Source of the DNA: Marisediminitalea alba | GTDB lineage: Bacteria; Pseudomonadota; Gammaproteobacteria; Enterobacterales; Alteromonadaceae | Length of the DNA: 64,000 nucleotides | Assembly: GCF_002993365.1 (NCBI RefSeq) | Contig: NZ_PVNP01000190.1 | Span: 26,407 to 90,406 of the forward strand | Direction: 5' to 3' | Notes under the pieces: generated by a model | What the model was told of the DNA's origin: nothing | Database searches by the model: none | The model's input: the letters and a program-made list of their open reading frames with translations, nothing else | Position numbers and translations under genes: made by a program | In this document: piece by piece, positions 43,313 to 52,598 of the stretch | Numbering within the stretch: position 1 is the stretch's first letter | How the letters are laid out: the number at the start of each line of letters is the position of its first letter

Positions 43313-44275
43313 GTGAACACTGATGTAATGGAAGAACTTAGCCGCCAGCATTGGTTACATGACTTACTGAGCTCCGTTGAAGTAGGGATAGTGGTGCTCG
43401 ATCGCGACTTTAAGGTGGAAGTGTGGAACCAGTTTATGGAAAACCACAGTAACCTGCGGCCCAGCCAGATTGTGGGTAAGTCGCTGTTCCAGCACTTTCC
43501 GGAGATTGAGCAGGACTGGTTAATGCTAAAAGCAGAGCCTGTGTTTAACCTCAAATCCCCGGTGTTTCTGATTTGGGAGCAGCGCCCCTACTTGTTTAAG
43601 TTTGGCTGTAACCGGCCTATTACCTCCGAACTGGACGTCATGTATCAGAACGTGACCCTGTTTCCTTTGTCATCGCTGACCGGTAACGTCGAGCGTATGT
43701 GTATGCTGGTTTACGATGTAACAGACCAGGCCAGCAGCCGGCTGAATATCGAAGGCCTCAATAACCAACTTACCGAAATGAGCCGAGTGGACGGACTCAC
43801 TCAGTTGTATAACCGCCGCTACTGGCAAGAACGGTTTCAGAGTTTGTACCGACTGGCAAAACGCCGTGAGTCGGCTAATATTGCCGTGATGCTTGATATT
43901 GACCACTTTAAGGCGGTTAACGATAACTATGGCCATCAGGCTGGCGATAAAGTGATTCAAACCCTGGCGCAAATCATTAAGAAGCAGGTGCGTGAAACCG
44001 ACCTGGCCGGTCGTTATGGTGGTGAGGAATTTGCTATTATTTTAGCCGACGCCAGTGGCGATGGCGCGATGCAGGTGGCTGAGCGGATCCGCAAGGCGGC
44101 CGAGGCAACGGAAGTCACCCATGATGGCCAGTCTATCAGGTTTACCGTAAGCCTGGGACTGGCGGAATTCTCCTCTGCTTTTGCCAATGAGATGCAATGG
44201 CTGGATATTGCCGACCAGGCGCTCTATGAAGCCAAGGAAAATGGCCGTAATCAGGCTATTCTGCGGACCAGATAA
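43313..44275 (+). CDS. PAS-GGDEF diguanylate cyclase
   Basis: From GTG 43313 (GAGG 9 bp upstream; an in-frame TTG lies at 43298). N-terminal PAS-like sensor (about residues 10-115: GIVVLDRDFKVEVWN), then a GGDEF domain (from about 155) with the active-site GGEEF and the metal/DxLD-type MLDIDHFKAVND. An RxxD inhibitory site five residues before GGEEF is not obvious: the sequence there is RETDLAGRYGGEEF, where RETD would fit RxxD. It should synthesise cyclic di-GMP. Partner of the response regulator at 42295. Confidence 0.88.
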   Translation: MNTDVMEELSRQHWLHDLLSSVEVGIVVLDRDFKVEVWNQFMENHSNLRPSQIVGKSLFQHFPEIEQDWLMLKAEPVFNLKSPVFLIWEQRPYLFKFGCNRPITSELDVMYQNVTLFPLSSLTGNVERMCMLVYDVTDQASSRLNIEGLNNQLTEMSRVDGLTQLYNRRYWQERFQSLYRLAKRRESANIAVMLDIDHFKAVNDNYGHQAGDKVIQTLAQIIKKQVRETDLAGRYGGEEFAIILADASGDGAMQVAERIRKAAEATEVTHDGQSIRFTVSLGLAEFSSAFANEMQWLDIADQALYEAKENGRNQAILRTR

Positions 44276-44286
44276 TTTGGCCTCAA

Positions 44287-45630
44287 CTATCTGGCAGAAT
44301 TGCCTTTTTCAATCGCCGTAATGTTATGCCTCAGCCGGTAAAGAATGACCAGGCTGGGGATAACCATCAGGGCGGTGAGCACAAAAAACAGCGCCCAGTT
44401 ACCGCCCATTGCATCCACCAGAATACCGCTTGCCGACGCCAGTAAGGTACGGCTGGCGACACTCAAAGACGCCATCAGGGCATACTGGGTAGCCGAAAAT
44501 GCCCGGTTACATAACAGGGATATAAAGGCTACCATGGCTACGGTGCTCCATGCTGAAGTAAAGCCATCCAGCACAATGGTCACCACAAACCAGCCCTTAT
44601 GCGGGCCAATTTCGGCCATCCAGGCGAACATCAGGTTACTGGCCGCCATGGCAATGCCGGCTATAAACAGGCCGCGGAAAATACCGTAGCGGATATTTAC
44701 CAGGCCGCCGATAATGGAGAACACAATGGTGACCCACCAGTTGAGCAATTTTGAATAAGTGCCAATATCACTGTTGCTGAAACCTATCTCCTTGTAAAAC
44801 ACAATGCTCATCCGGCCAAGAAACGCCTCGCCAATTTTAAACAAAAATACAAACAGCAGGATCTGCAGTGCGAGTTTTACGCCATTGCGGCTAAAAAACT
44901 CCCTGAACGGCTCTACCAGACTGACTAACAGCCAGCTTGAGATCTTACCGAAAAGACTATCGCCAGCGCTCAGTAATGCCTGATAGCGCGCGGTGGCCGC
45001 ATCCAGCATAGCCTGCCGGTTTACATCTGGCTCTTTAGCTACCACCAGCGTGGCCATCAGGCATAAGCTCATAATAGCGGCCAGCAATAAATAAATATGC
45101 TGCCATTCCCAACCGGGTAGATCGGCCACCAAAAATGGTATCGCGCCGAGCCCGCCGTAGCCTGTCCACCATCCGGCTGTGGCCAGCGAAGAAGCTGCCG
45201 ACATGGCGTCAGTCTCATGTTGAGCGATGGTGTCTATTCTGAAGGCATCAATGGCAATATCCTGGGTGGCAGAGCTCAAAGCGATAATAAAGCCGCACAG
45301 GGCAATCTGATACAGCGAACTTTGGGCATCGAGGGTCGACATCCACACACAGCAACCAATGATCAGCAACTGCATTTGCCCTATCCAGCCGCGGCGTTGA
45401 CCAAGCGCCAGTGGCTTGATGCGGTCAAGTAATGGCGCCCATAAAAAGTTAAAGGAATAAACGGCGAATATAGCACCAAACAGTCCAATGGCTGAGCGTG
45501 ACAGCGATTCATCTTTTAGCCAGGCGGAGAGCACTGAGCCGATCATGACCCAGGGAAAGCCACTGGCAATGCCAAAAACAAATATACTGAATAAGCGCTT
45601 GTCGCGGAAAACGGCCAGAGATGTGCGCAC
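44287..45630 (-). CDS. AmpG-like MFS permease
   Basis: A 447-residue major facilitator protein with about 12 to 14 helices. Motifs such as FVFGIASGFPWVMIGSVLSAWL at the start and ATQDIAIDAFRID are typical of AmpG, the importer of anhydro-muropeptides used in peptidoglycan recycling and in sensing of beta-lactams. Several paralogues of AmpG exist in marine gammaproteobacteria, so substrate is tentative. Convergent with the GGDEF gene, 11 bp apart. Confidence 0.78.
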   Translation of the reverse strand: MRTSLAVFRDKRLFSIFVFGIASGFPWVMIGSVLSAWLKDESLSRSAIGLFGAIFAVYSFNFLWAPLLDRIKPLALGQRRGWIGQMQLLIIGCCVWMSTLDAQSSLYQIALCGFIIALSSATQDIAIDAFRIDTIAQHETDAMSAASSLATAGWWTGYGGLGAIPFLVADLPGWEWQHIYLLLAAIMSLCLMATLVVAKEPDVNRQAMLDAATARYQALLSAGDSLFGKISSWLLVSLVEPFREFFSRNGVKLALQILLFVFLFKIGEAFLGRMSIVFYKEIGFSNSDIGTYSKLLNWWVTIVFSIIGGLVNIRYGIFRGLFIAGIAMAASNLMFAWMAEIGPHKGWFVVTIVLDGFTSAWSTVAMVAFISLLCNRAFSATQYALMASLSVASRTLLASASGILVDAMGGNWALFFVLTALMVIPSLVILYRLRHNITAIEKGNSAR

Positions 45631-45736
45631 TGAGGAAGACTCTTTTTAGCTATTGTTATGCGCTTATTGGATCACGGATAGCCGGTGGCTGCAAGTAAAA
45701 GTCTGGCTAAAGAGGCAGCAAGGATAACCGCTGGCG

Positions 45737-46060
45737 TTAAGGACGAATACCGATGCAATCCATGGGATACACCGATTCGCCTTTGAGGTAAGCCACGCAA
45801 TGGGTTAATTCTTCGCGTAAAATTTCGTCGTCGGTAAGCTGATCTTCGCGCCAGTAATGTATTTGGTGCAATAAGTGCCAAAAGACGCGTTCTTTGTGAG
45901 TGCTCGGCTCCAGATCGTCACTGCGATACAGAGACCACTCCTCAAGGGTGTCCCAGAAAAAATAATTGAGTTCCTGATAGTTAAGGGTGCCCTGCCAGAA
46001 TGCACGCAAATAAAAACACAACTGACGGGATTTTTCCTCAATAAATTGACTGATACTCAC
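45737..46060 (-). CDS. Small conserved-looking hypothetical protein
   Basis: 107 residues, no signal peptide or membrane segment, rich in aromatic residues and predicted helical (QLCFYLRAFWQGTLNYQELNYFFWDTLEEW). I do not recognise a family. ATG start with typical codon use, and no overlapping frame on the other strand is more convincing. To the right, 46061-46302 is an AT-rich gap of 242 bp with the inverted repeat TGAAG...CTTCA but no gene. Confidence 0.65.
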   Translation of the reverse strand: MSISQFIEEKSRQLCFYLRAFWQGTLNYQELNYFFWDTLEEWSLYRSDDLEPSTHKERVFWHLLHQIHYWREDQLTDDEILREELTHCVAYLKGESVYPMDCIGIRP

Positions 46061-46302
46061 GCTGGCAACCCGCTGGAAAACATAATCGAAGTATAGTCGA
46101 AAATTCGAATGTCACCGGTAGAATTACAAAAATGCGACGAGTTGCAGCATACTCCTGTATCTCAGTTTATACCTTACATGGTAAGGGCTATAAGAGAATT
46201 GCCGGTCTTAATTCTCAACGGTTATTGAAGAACTTTTAGTCATTTCTGAAGCCATTGAGACTTCAGTAATTTTCAATTCAGAATGAGCAATTTTAAGTTT
46301 AG

Positions 46303-47145
46303 CTACCAGCCGAGATAGCGTAACCAACTGTAAATCTCGGTGCCTAACCAGGCACTCCCCGGGCGAGGTAGCCGGTCACCAGCACCGCCATAACTTTGCT
46401 GTGCTGTAAAGGTGCGTTGACGATAAAGTTGCTTCAAACTCATCGCCACGGCATTTCTGCGTTGCTCAACCGTGGCGGATTGCCACTGGCTCAGCGACGG
46501 CAAACTAATATCGAGTACCGGGTAGCTACTTTGGGCCAGCATCTCAGCCAGCGCATTGTTTTGGGTTCTGGCTGGCCAGAATGCACCAACGCTCACCAGC
46601 GTATCCGGCGCACTGACCAACCCGTTGTGGATGGCGTCGAGCAGCACCGCGCTGGTCATGCCTTCGGCAACAATAAAAGTGTATCCTTTAAACTGACTGG
46701 CATGGGTGTAGGCAGCGTTAATCAAGCCGATAATTTGCAGCCGGTAGGCATCATAGTCCACCGGCGCCGTTAGCAGGTTAGCTACGGGTTTATTACTGGT
46801 TACCGATGCCGGCTGGGTAGCCTCGGCCTGATTAAAGTCGGTGGGAATAAGCAAGGTGCGCCAGCCTTTTTCACCCAGACTCTCGGCCAGTACCAGTCCG
46901 GTATCCAGATTAATCGATTGTGACTGAAGAGATACCAGGATAATGGCGGTACCGCGCACTAACGGCACACTCGGTTGGATCTCCAGGGCCGGAATTTGCT
47001 GGTCGGCCACGGCCAGTGTCAGTAAGTCCTCGTCATGAAAATAGTGCGTAAGATCGTCCATAGTGAGCGCCGTCACCGGGCGACTGTAAATCACCAGTAA
47101 AAGCAGAGTTAAAGTAACGCTGATGAGGACAAAAGGGCGATTCAT
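46303..47145 (-). CDS. DUF3530-like exported alpha/beta hydrolase-type protein
   Basis: 280 residues with an N-terminal hydrophobic signal segment (FVLISVTLTLLLLVIY). The body resembles DUF3530 proteins of gammaproteobacteria, an alpha/beta-hydrolase-like group: GTAIILVSLQSQSIN, GWRTLLIPTDF, and FIVAEGMTSAVLLDAI at the place of the nucleophile elbow, where a canonical GxSxG is not seen. Catalytic activity therefore cannot be claimed. Unknown role. Confidence 0.6.
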   Translation of the reverse strand: MNRPFVLISVTLTLLLLVIYSRPVTALTMDDLTHYFHDEDLLTLAVADQQIPALEIQPSVPLVRGTAIILVSLQSQSINLDTGLVLAESLGEKGWRTLLIPTDFNQAEATQPASVTSNKPVANLLTAPVDYDAYRLQIIGLINAAYTHASQFKGYTFIVAEGMTSAVLLDAIHNGLVSAPDTLVSVGAFWPARTQNNALAEMLAQSSYPVLDISLPSLSQWQSATVEQRRNAVAMSLKQLYRQRTFTAQQSYGGAGDRLPRPGSAWLGTEIYSWLRYLGW

Positions 47146-47207
47146 GACTAAATTATGCAGGTCCCGACAAACACTAATAGTAGGTTATCGGCGATGATCC
47201 GCAAACA

Positions 47208-47918
47208 TTAAGCGCCCGGCACCACTTCTGAAAATTTATCAGGTAGGTAGTGACCAAATGGAAGGGGCGCACTGAACTGCAGGCGTTTACCGCTGGTCGG
47301 GTGGGTAAATGATAGTGTCTCTGCGTGCAACTGTAAGCGCGGTGCACTGGCTATCACTGAGGGAGTACCATACAGGCGATCGCCTAAGATGGGGTGACCC
47401 AGCTCAAGCATGTGGACCCGCAACTGATGGGAACGACCAGTTATCGGGATAAGCGCCACGAGCGCCTCGGTGGCATCCTGCTGGACTACTTCATAATGGG
47501 TGAGTGCAGGCTTACCAGACTCAAAATCGACCTTTTGTTTAGGCCGGTTGGGCCAGTCACAGATTAGCGGTAAGTCTACCGAGCCTGAGGATTGCGCAGG
47601 TACACCGGCCACTCTGGCAAAGTATCGCTTGGCGGTCTGGCGTAGCTCAAACTGCCGCGATAGCTGACGATGGCTGTCTTTATGCTGAGCCACTACCATC
47701 ACCCCGGAAGTGGCCATATCCAGGCGGTGAACAATCCTGGCAACAGGGTAAACCCGTTGAATTCGGGTGATTAGCGAGTCCCGGTGCTCCGGTGCTTTAC
47801 CCGGCACACTAAGCAGCCCGCTGGGCTTGTTAACCACAAGCACATCGTCATCATGGTACAACAAGCTTAGGTAGGGGCTAAAGGGCGGTCGGTAAACAAA
47901 TTCCGGATTTGCACTCAT
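47208..47918 (-). CDS. rluA: 23S rRNA/tRNA pseudouridine synthase RluA
   Basis: Forms pseudouridine 746 in 23S rRNA and 32 in tRNA. The 236 residues have the catalytic D67 in ARIVHRLDMATSG and the RLYG and HQLRVHM motifs of the RluA family, without an S4 domain, as expected for RluA. Located 15 bp after rapA on the same strand, an enterobacteria-like pairing. Confidence 0.94.
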   Translation of the reverse strand: MSANPEFVYRPPFSPYLSLLYHDDDVLVVNKPSGLLSVPGKAPEHRDSLITRIQRVYPVARIVHRLDMATSGVMVVAQHKDSHRQLSRQFELRQTAKRYFARVAGVPAQSSGSVDLPLICDWPNRPKQKVDFESGKPALTHYEVVQQDATEALVALIPITGRSHQLRVHMLELGHPILGDRLYGTPSVIASAPRLQLHAETLSFTHPTSGKRLQFSAPLPFGHYLPDKFSEVVPGA

Positions 47919-47933
47919 TATAATTTGTTGACC

Positions 47934-50756
47934 TTAAGGATTGTTTACCAGTACCCGCACGGCGTCGAGCTGCACGTCACTTTCTTGCAGTACTTTGGTT
48001 AACGCTGCCATCTGAATGTCGATAAATTCGATTTCGCTGTCACGGATAGCCGGGTTCTGCTGCTGCAAATCTTTCAGGCGCTGAACTTCTCCGCCCAGGG
48101 TAGTTTGCATAGCATTCATAGCTTCGCCGAGTACGTGATTTGCCTGTTTATGGGCCAGTTCGCGGGCATGCTGTAAATGCTGCTGCAACTGCGGCGTAAG
48201 TGCCTGTACTAATTGTGTTGCTACCTTGCGGCCGAGGGGACGATGGGCAGTGGTATCGAGATCCGACGGCTGACTCTTGGCATCCAGACACAAGCGGATT
48301 GGCGTAGGCGGCAGGAAGCGTTCCAACTGCAGTGCCGCAGGCGCTTTGGCCGACAACACAAACAGGGTTTCCAGATAATACGCGCCCTTAGGCTGGCTGG
48401 TATCGGCCACAAAGCCCACGCTGCTCTTACCGTAGATGTCGGTCATCACCATTTCCATGGCATGATGAATAAGCGGATGATCCCAGGTTAAGAAGTGCAC
48501 GTTTTCCAGTGTAGTTGCGGTGCGACGACGGTAGGTGACCGTCATCCCCTCCGGGTCCAGGCCCGGCAAGTGGCCAATCATGGATTCGCTGGGGCGCAGA
48601 ATAAAACAGTCCTGGCCTTTTTCTTCCTGCACAATGCCAATGGCATCAAACAGTCGGCCGGCAAATTTAGGTAACTCGCTGGCACTGTCCTGGGCGACGA
48701 TCTGCTCCAATAGTGTATCGACCCGGCCCACACCGGCAGCGTTTAATTCCAGCAGTTTGTCGCGCCCGGCATCCAGTTTGGCTTTGAGCTCGGCATTAAG
48801 CTGTTGACTTTGCTCAATCAGTTCCTGCTGCAGCTCGGTGTCGAACGGGGTGAGGCAGTTCATTACCAGGGTTTCTTCTACCGTGTCGAACACTTTACCG
48901 CCGGTAGGGCAGGTTTGTTCAAAGGCATTCAGGCCTTCGTGGTACCACTTTAACAATACCGACTGGGCAGATTCTTCAATTACAGGTACGTGGATTTGGA
49001 TATCCTGAGTCTGGCCAATCCGGTCGAGTCGGCCAATTCGTTGTTCCAACAGATCCGGCGATAGCGGTAAATCAAACAGCACCAAATGATGGGCGAACTG
49101 GAAGTTACGGCCTTCGCTGCCAATCTCACTACATAGCAGAATCTGCGCACCGTCTTCCGGATCGGCAAAGTAGTGGGCGGCTTTATCACGCTCTACAATA
49201 CTCATGCCTTCGTGAAACACGGCCTGACGAATTCCGGTTCGCATACGGATCAGCTCAGCTAATTGCTGGGCGGTGGCGGCACTGGCACAAATTAACAGCA
49301 CCTTTTCCGGTTTAATGTCGGGCAACAGGTTTAACAGCCATTTCACCCGTGGGTCGGCATCCAGCCAGACATCGGCAAGTGCCGGTTGGCGCTCAGGGTA
49401 CAAGGCTTCGGTTAACGAGGTAATCTCGTCATTCTCGTAAAGCTCAGGTTTAGGCAGCGGGTAAGCATGCAAGTGGCGCGACGGAAACCCTTCTATCGCG
49501 GCGCGGCGGTTACGGAATAATAAGCGGCCGGTACCGTGGCAATCGATAAGCTGATGCAAAATGGCATCGCGGTTTTCGGTACTGTTTAAATCATCAAACT
49601 GCGCCATGATCTCAGGTGCAAGCGCAGTTAACTGAGCGGTTTGTTCGGCACTTAATTCATCGCCTTCAATAAGCGGTGCTACCGCTTCTGCCAGTTGAGT
49701 GTACTGAGACTCTTCTTTTATAAACGCCGCGTAATCATAAAAACGCGCAGGGTCCAGCAAACGCAAGCGGGCAAAGTGACTTTCGTGACCGAGCTGGTCC
49801 GGTGTAGCGGTAAGCAGTAATACACCCGGTGTGGCTTCGGCAAGCTTTTCAATGGTTTGATATTCCAGCGACGGCTCATCGGCAGACCAGGCCAGGTGAT
49901 GCGCTTCATCGACCACCAGTAAGTCCCAGGATGTCTCCTGGATCTGCTGCTGACGTTTGGGGTTGCTGGTCAGCCAGTTCAGGCCGCACAGGATCAACTG
50001 GTCGTTATCAAAGGGGTTATCGCTCTCATCTTCCAGTGCTACGCAGCGGCTTTCGTCATAAATTGCAAAGGCCAGATTAACCCGGCGCAGCATTTCAACC
50101 AGCCATTGATGCAGCAGGGTATCCGGTACCACAATTAATACCCGCGACGCACGACCGGTAAGAATTTGCTGGTGGATGATCAGCGCTGCCTCAATGGTTT
50201 TACCCAGGCCAACCTCATCAGCCAGCAGTACCCGTGGAGCATAGCGACGACCCACTTCAGAAGCGATGTGCAACTGGTGAGGAATCAGCTCGATACGAGC
50301 GCCCACCAGACCAATGGTGTCGGACTTAGCGTGAGCATGTTCATTGGTTAGTGAGCCATGGCGTAAGTCAAACCACTTGGGGTGGTCGAACTGGTAGTTA
50401 AATAACCGCTTCTCAGGCTGATTTAAACGAATATGGTGATCGAGGTTGGGTTCGGCCAGCGTGGTGGCCTGTTTGGTATCTTCGCGTACACCATGATAAA
50501 TCAACACACCCTGTTGCTCGGTAATCGACTCAACACACAAGCTCCAGCCTTCCTGCGATTTGACCATTTCACCTTCGGTAAACGTGAGGCGCGTGAGTGG
50601 CGCATCGGCTTTGGTGTAAATGCGGCTTTCTTCGGTTGCAGGATACAACACCTCTATGGAACGGAAATCCACGCGAATAATCGCGCCCAGGCCCAGTTCT
50701 GTTTCAGTGTTACTCAGCCAGCGCTGACCAATGGCAAATTGTGTGTCGGTACTCAT
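47934..50756 (-). CDS. rapA: RNA polymerase-associated ATPase RapA
   Basis: A Swi2/Snf2-family ATPase that recycles stalled RNA polymerase. The 940-residue protein has N-terminal Tudor-like domains (GQRWLSNTETELGLGAI), helicase motif I DEVGLGKTIEAALI near residue 175, the DEAHHL motif II near 280, and the C-terminal helicase half with GSEGRNFQFAHHLVLFDLP and EQRIGRLDRIGQ. Start ATG 50756. Slightly shorter than E. coli RapA (968). Cotranscribed with rluA. Confidence 0.96.
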   Translation of the reverse strand: MSTDTQFAIGQRWLSNTETELGLGAIIRVDFRSIEVLYPATEESRIYTKADAPLTRLTFTEGEMVKSQEGWSLCVESITEQQGVLIYHGVREDTKQATTLAEPNLDHHIRLNQPEKRLFNYQFDHPKWFDLRHGSLTNEHAHAKSDTIGLVGARIELIPHQLHIASEVGRRYAPRVLLADEVGLGKTIEAALIIHQQILTGRASRVLIVVPDTLLHQWLVEMLRRVNLAFAIYDESRCVALEDESDNPFDNDQLILCGLNWLTSNPKRQQQIQETSWDLLVVDEAHHLAWSADEPSLEYQTIEKLAEATPGVLLLTATPDQLGHESHFARLRLLDPARFYDYAAFIKEESQYTQLAEAVAPLIEGDELSAEQTAQLTALAPEIMAQFDDLNSTENRDAILHQLIDCHGTGRLLFRNRRAAIEGFPSRHLHAYPLPKPELYENDEITSLTEALYPERQPALADVWLDADPRVKWLLNLLPDIKPEKVLLICASAATAQQLAELIRMRTGIRQAVFHEGMSIVERDKAAHYFADPEDGAQILLCSEIGSEGRNFQFAHHLVLFDLPLSPDLLEQRIGRLDRIGQTQDIQIHVPVIEESAQSVLLKWYHEGLNAFEQTCPTGGKVFDTVEETLVMNCLTPFDTELQQELIEQSQQLNAELKAKLDAGRDKLLELNAAGVGRVDTLLEQIVAQDSASELPKFAGRLFDAIGIVQEEKGQDCFILRPSESMIGHLPGLDPEGMTVTYRRRTATTLENVHFLTWDHPLIHHAMEMVMTDIYGKSSVGFVADTSQPKGAYYLETLFVLSAKAPAALQLERFLPPTPIRLCLDAKSQPSDLDTTAHRPLGRKVATQLVQALTPQLQQHLQHARELAHKQANHVLGEAMNAMQTTLGGEVQRLKDLQQQNPAIRDSEIEFIDIQMAALTKVLQESDVQLDAVRVLVNNP

Positions 50757-51052
50757 ATTAAACTACTCCGCGATAACCGGGGGGCGTATTGTACTGATCC
50801 CCGCCTTAGCTGTCTTGCTCAATATAGCAATCCGCTGCAATCTTGTCGTACCTGATGAATATGCCATCAGCTGATAAAAATTAATTTGTCTAAAAATGCC
50901 AAAAAAAAGTGAATAGTTTTAAAAACTGGATTATGGTGGAGTTGATGGTCGATGTGATGCGGAGTGTCAGTCGGCTGCTAACTCCGTGTACATCGGCTCG
51001 TAATAGCACGTCGACGATAAGACGAGCTTGGTCATGTTCATTGGAGTAACGG
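50757..51052. other. 296-bp divergent region between rapA and phoH
   Basis: No gene is seen. AT-rich in the middle (AAAAAAAAGTGAATAGTTTT), so promoters for both genes probably lie here, but no element is convincing. Confidence 0.5.
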
Positions 51053-52450
51053 ATGCCAAGAAAAAGCAATGCAGACACCAGAATATATGTCCTAGATACC
51101 AATATCCTGCTACACGAACCCCTCGCGTTCCTCTCTTTCAAAGAAAATGATGTTGTGGTGCCCATGACGGTACTGGAAGAGCTGGATTATATAAAAGACA
51201 GTAAGAAAGACGTTGCCCGTGATGCCAGGGTCTGTATTCGCGCCATGGAAGATTTATTGCGTGATGCCAGCCCCGATGAAATGCTGGCCGGTGTGCCACT
51301 TAGTGGATTCGGTGCCGGTGAGAACCGACCGACTGGTACGCTATCGATTTATGCTGATTTAAATATGACCGAGTCACAGCAGATTTTTGCCAGTGACGAA
51401 AACGACAACCGCATTATTAATGTGGCGCTGCATTTACAAACCGTGTTTGCCTCCCAGGAAGTAGTGCTGGTCACCAAAGACATTAATATGCGCCTCAAAG
51501 CCAAAGGAGCCGGGCTTGCTCATGTTGAGGATTATCGTACCGATCAGCTGATTTCAGACATTAAATATCTGACCCGCGGCTATCATCAGTTTGAGGGGGA
51601 TTTCTGGGAGCGCGTCAAATCGGTAGACAGTCGCTCAGAAGGGCGAGACACCATCCACACCGTGCCCCGCTCGTTATTACCCGAAGCATACATTAACGAG
51701 TTTTTACTCGACGAAAGTAATCAGTTTGCTGGCCTGGTGGAATCCATGGACAGCGATCAGATGGAAATTCTCGACCTCGGTTACGAGCGTCTGATGTCGC
51801 GCCATGCGTGGGGAATTAATCCGAAAAATATTGGCCAGGCAATGGCTCTGCATTCCTTACTCGACCCGCATATCGATCTGGTGATTCTCACCGGCCCGGC
51901 AGGTAGTGGTAAGACGCTGCTGGCATTAGCCGCTGCACTGGAGATGGTAGTAGAGCGGAACATGTACGATAAGATTATCGTTACCCGTAATACCCCGGAA
52001 ATCGCTGAATCCATCGGCTTTTTACCTGGTACCGAAGAAGAGAAAATGGCGCCCTGGCTGGCGGCAATTACCGACTCTTTGGAAGTGCTGCATAAACACG
52101 ACGAAAACACCAAAGGCTCCATGAGTTACATTATGGAGAAAGCCAATATTCAGTTTAAGTCGGTTAATTTTATGCGCGGGCGGAGTATCCAGAACTCCAT
52201 TGTGATCCTGGACGAGTCGCAAAACCTCACAGCATCGCAGCTTAAAACCATTATTACCCGTTGCGGTGAAGGCACCAAGCTGATTTGTAGCGGTAACCTG
52301 GCGCAGATAGACAGTAACTATCTAAGCGCTGTGACCTCGGGCTTAACCTACCTGGTGGAGAAGTTTAAAGACTTCTCGGGCAGTGCCACCATTAACCTTG
52401 ATGGTGTGGTGCGCTCGCGTCTGGCAGATTTTGCCGAGCATCACCTGTAA
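51053..52450 (+). CDS. PhoH-family ATPase with PIN domain
   Basis: 465 residues. The N-terminal PIN domain (about 1-150) has the acidic nuclease residues in VLDTNILLHE and later VTKDINMRLKAK. The C-terminal PhoH ATPase has Walker A GPAGSGKT at residues 281-288 and Walker B-like IVILDESQN. This PhoH2/YlaK-type architecture combines RNase and ATP-dependent helicase activity in the members studied. Some PhoH2 proteins sit in toxin-antitoxin pairs, but no small upstream partner is visible here. Confidence 0.9.
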   Translation: MPRKSNADTRIYVLDTNILLHEPLAFLSFKENDVVVPMTVLEELDYIKDSKKDVARDARVCIRAMEDLLRDASPDEMLAGVPLSGFGAGENRPTGTLSIYADLNMTESQQIFASDENDNRIINVALHLQTVFASQEVVLVTKDINMRLKAKGAGLAHVEDYRTDQLISDIKYLTRGYHQFEGDFWERVKSVDSRSEGRDTIHTVPRSLLPEAYINEFLLDESNQFAGLVESMDSDQMEILDLGYERLMSRHAWGINPKNIGQAMALHSLLDPHIDLVILTGPAGSGKTLLALAAALEMVVERNMYDKIIVTRNTPEIAESIGFLPGTEEEKMAPWLAAITDSLEVLHKHDENTKGSMSYIMEKANIQFKSVNFMRGRSIQNSIVILDESQNLTASQLKTIITRCGEGTKLICSGNLAQIDSNYLSAVTSGLTYLVEKFKDFSGSATINLDGVVRSRLADFAEHHL

Positions 52451-52464
52451 ACTCAACCCTGCTA

Positions 52465-52492
52465 TCCCGGTCTCGCTCGGCGAGGGCCGGGA
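52465..52492 (+). terminator. GC-rich nested hairpin after phoH
   Basis: TCCCGG pairs with CCGGGA, and inside it CTCGC with GCGAG around a 3-nt loop. No T-run follows, so it is at most a weak or rho-assisted terminator, or a REP-like structure. Confidence 0.4.
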
Positions 52493-52598
52493 CCGGCGGA
52501 GTAAAGGAAATAATCATCGTCCGTCAGTAGCGCTGAATTATGCAACTCACCAACAAATGGTCAGTGAACTTCAGCAAGGCAAGCAGTCACTGCAACTC

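Noticed and set aside
51053..52450. PhoH protein as a PhoAT/PhoH2 toxin-antitoxin system
   Set aside because: PIN-PhoH architecture fits, but no small antitoxin-like frame precedes it with a ribosome-binding site; treated as ordinary PhoH2.
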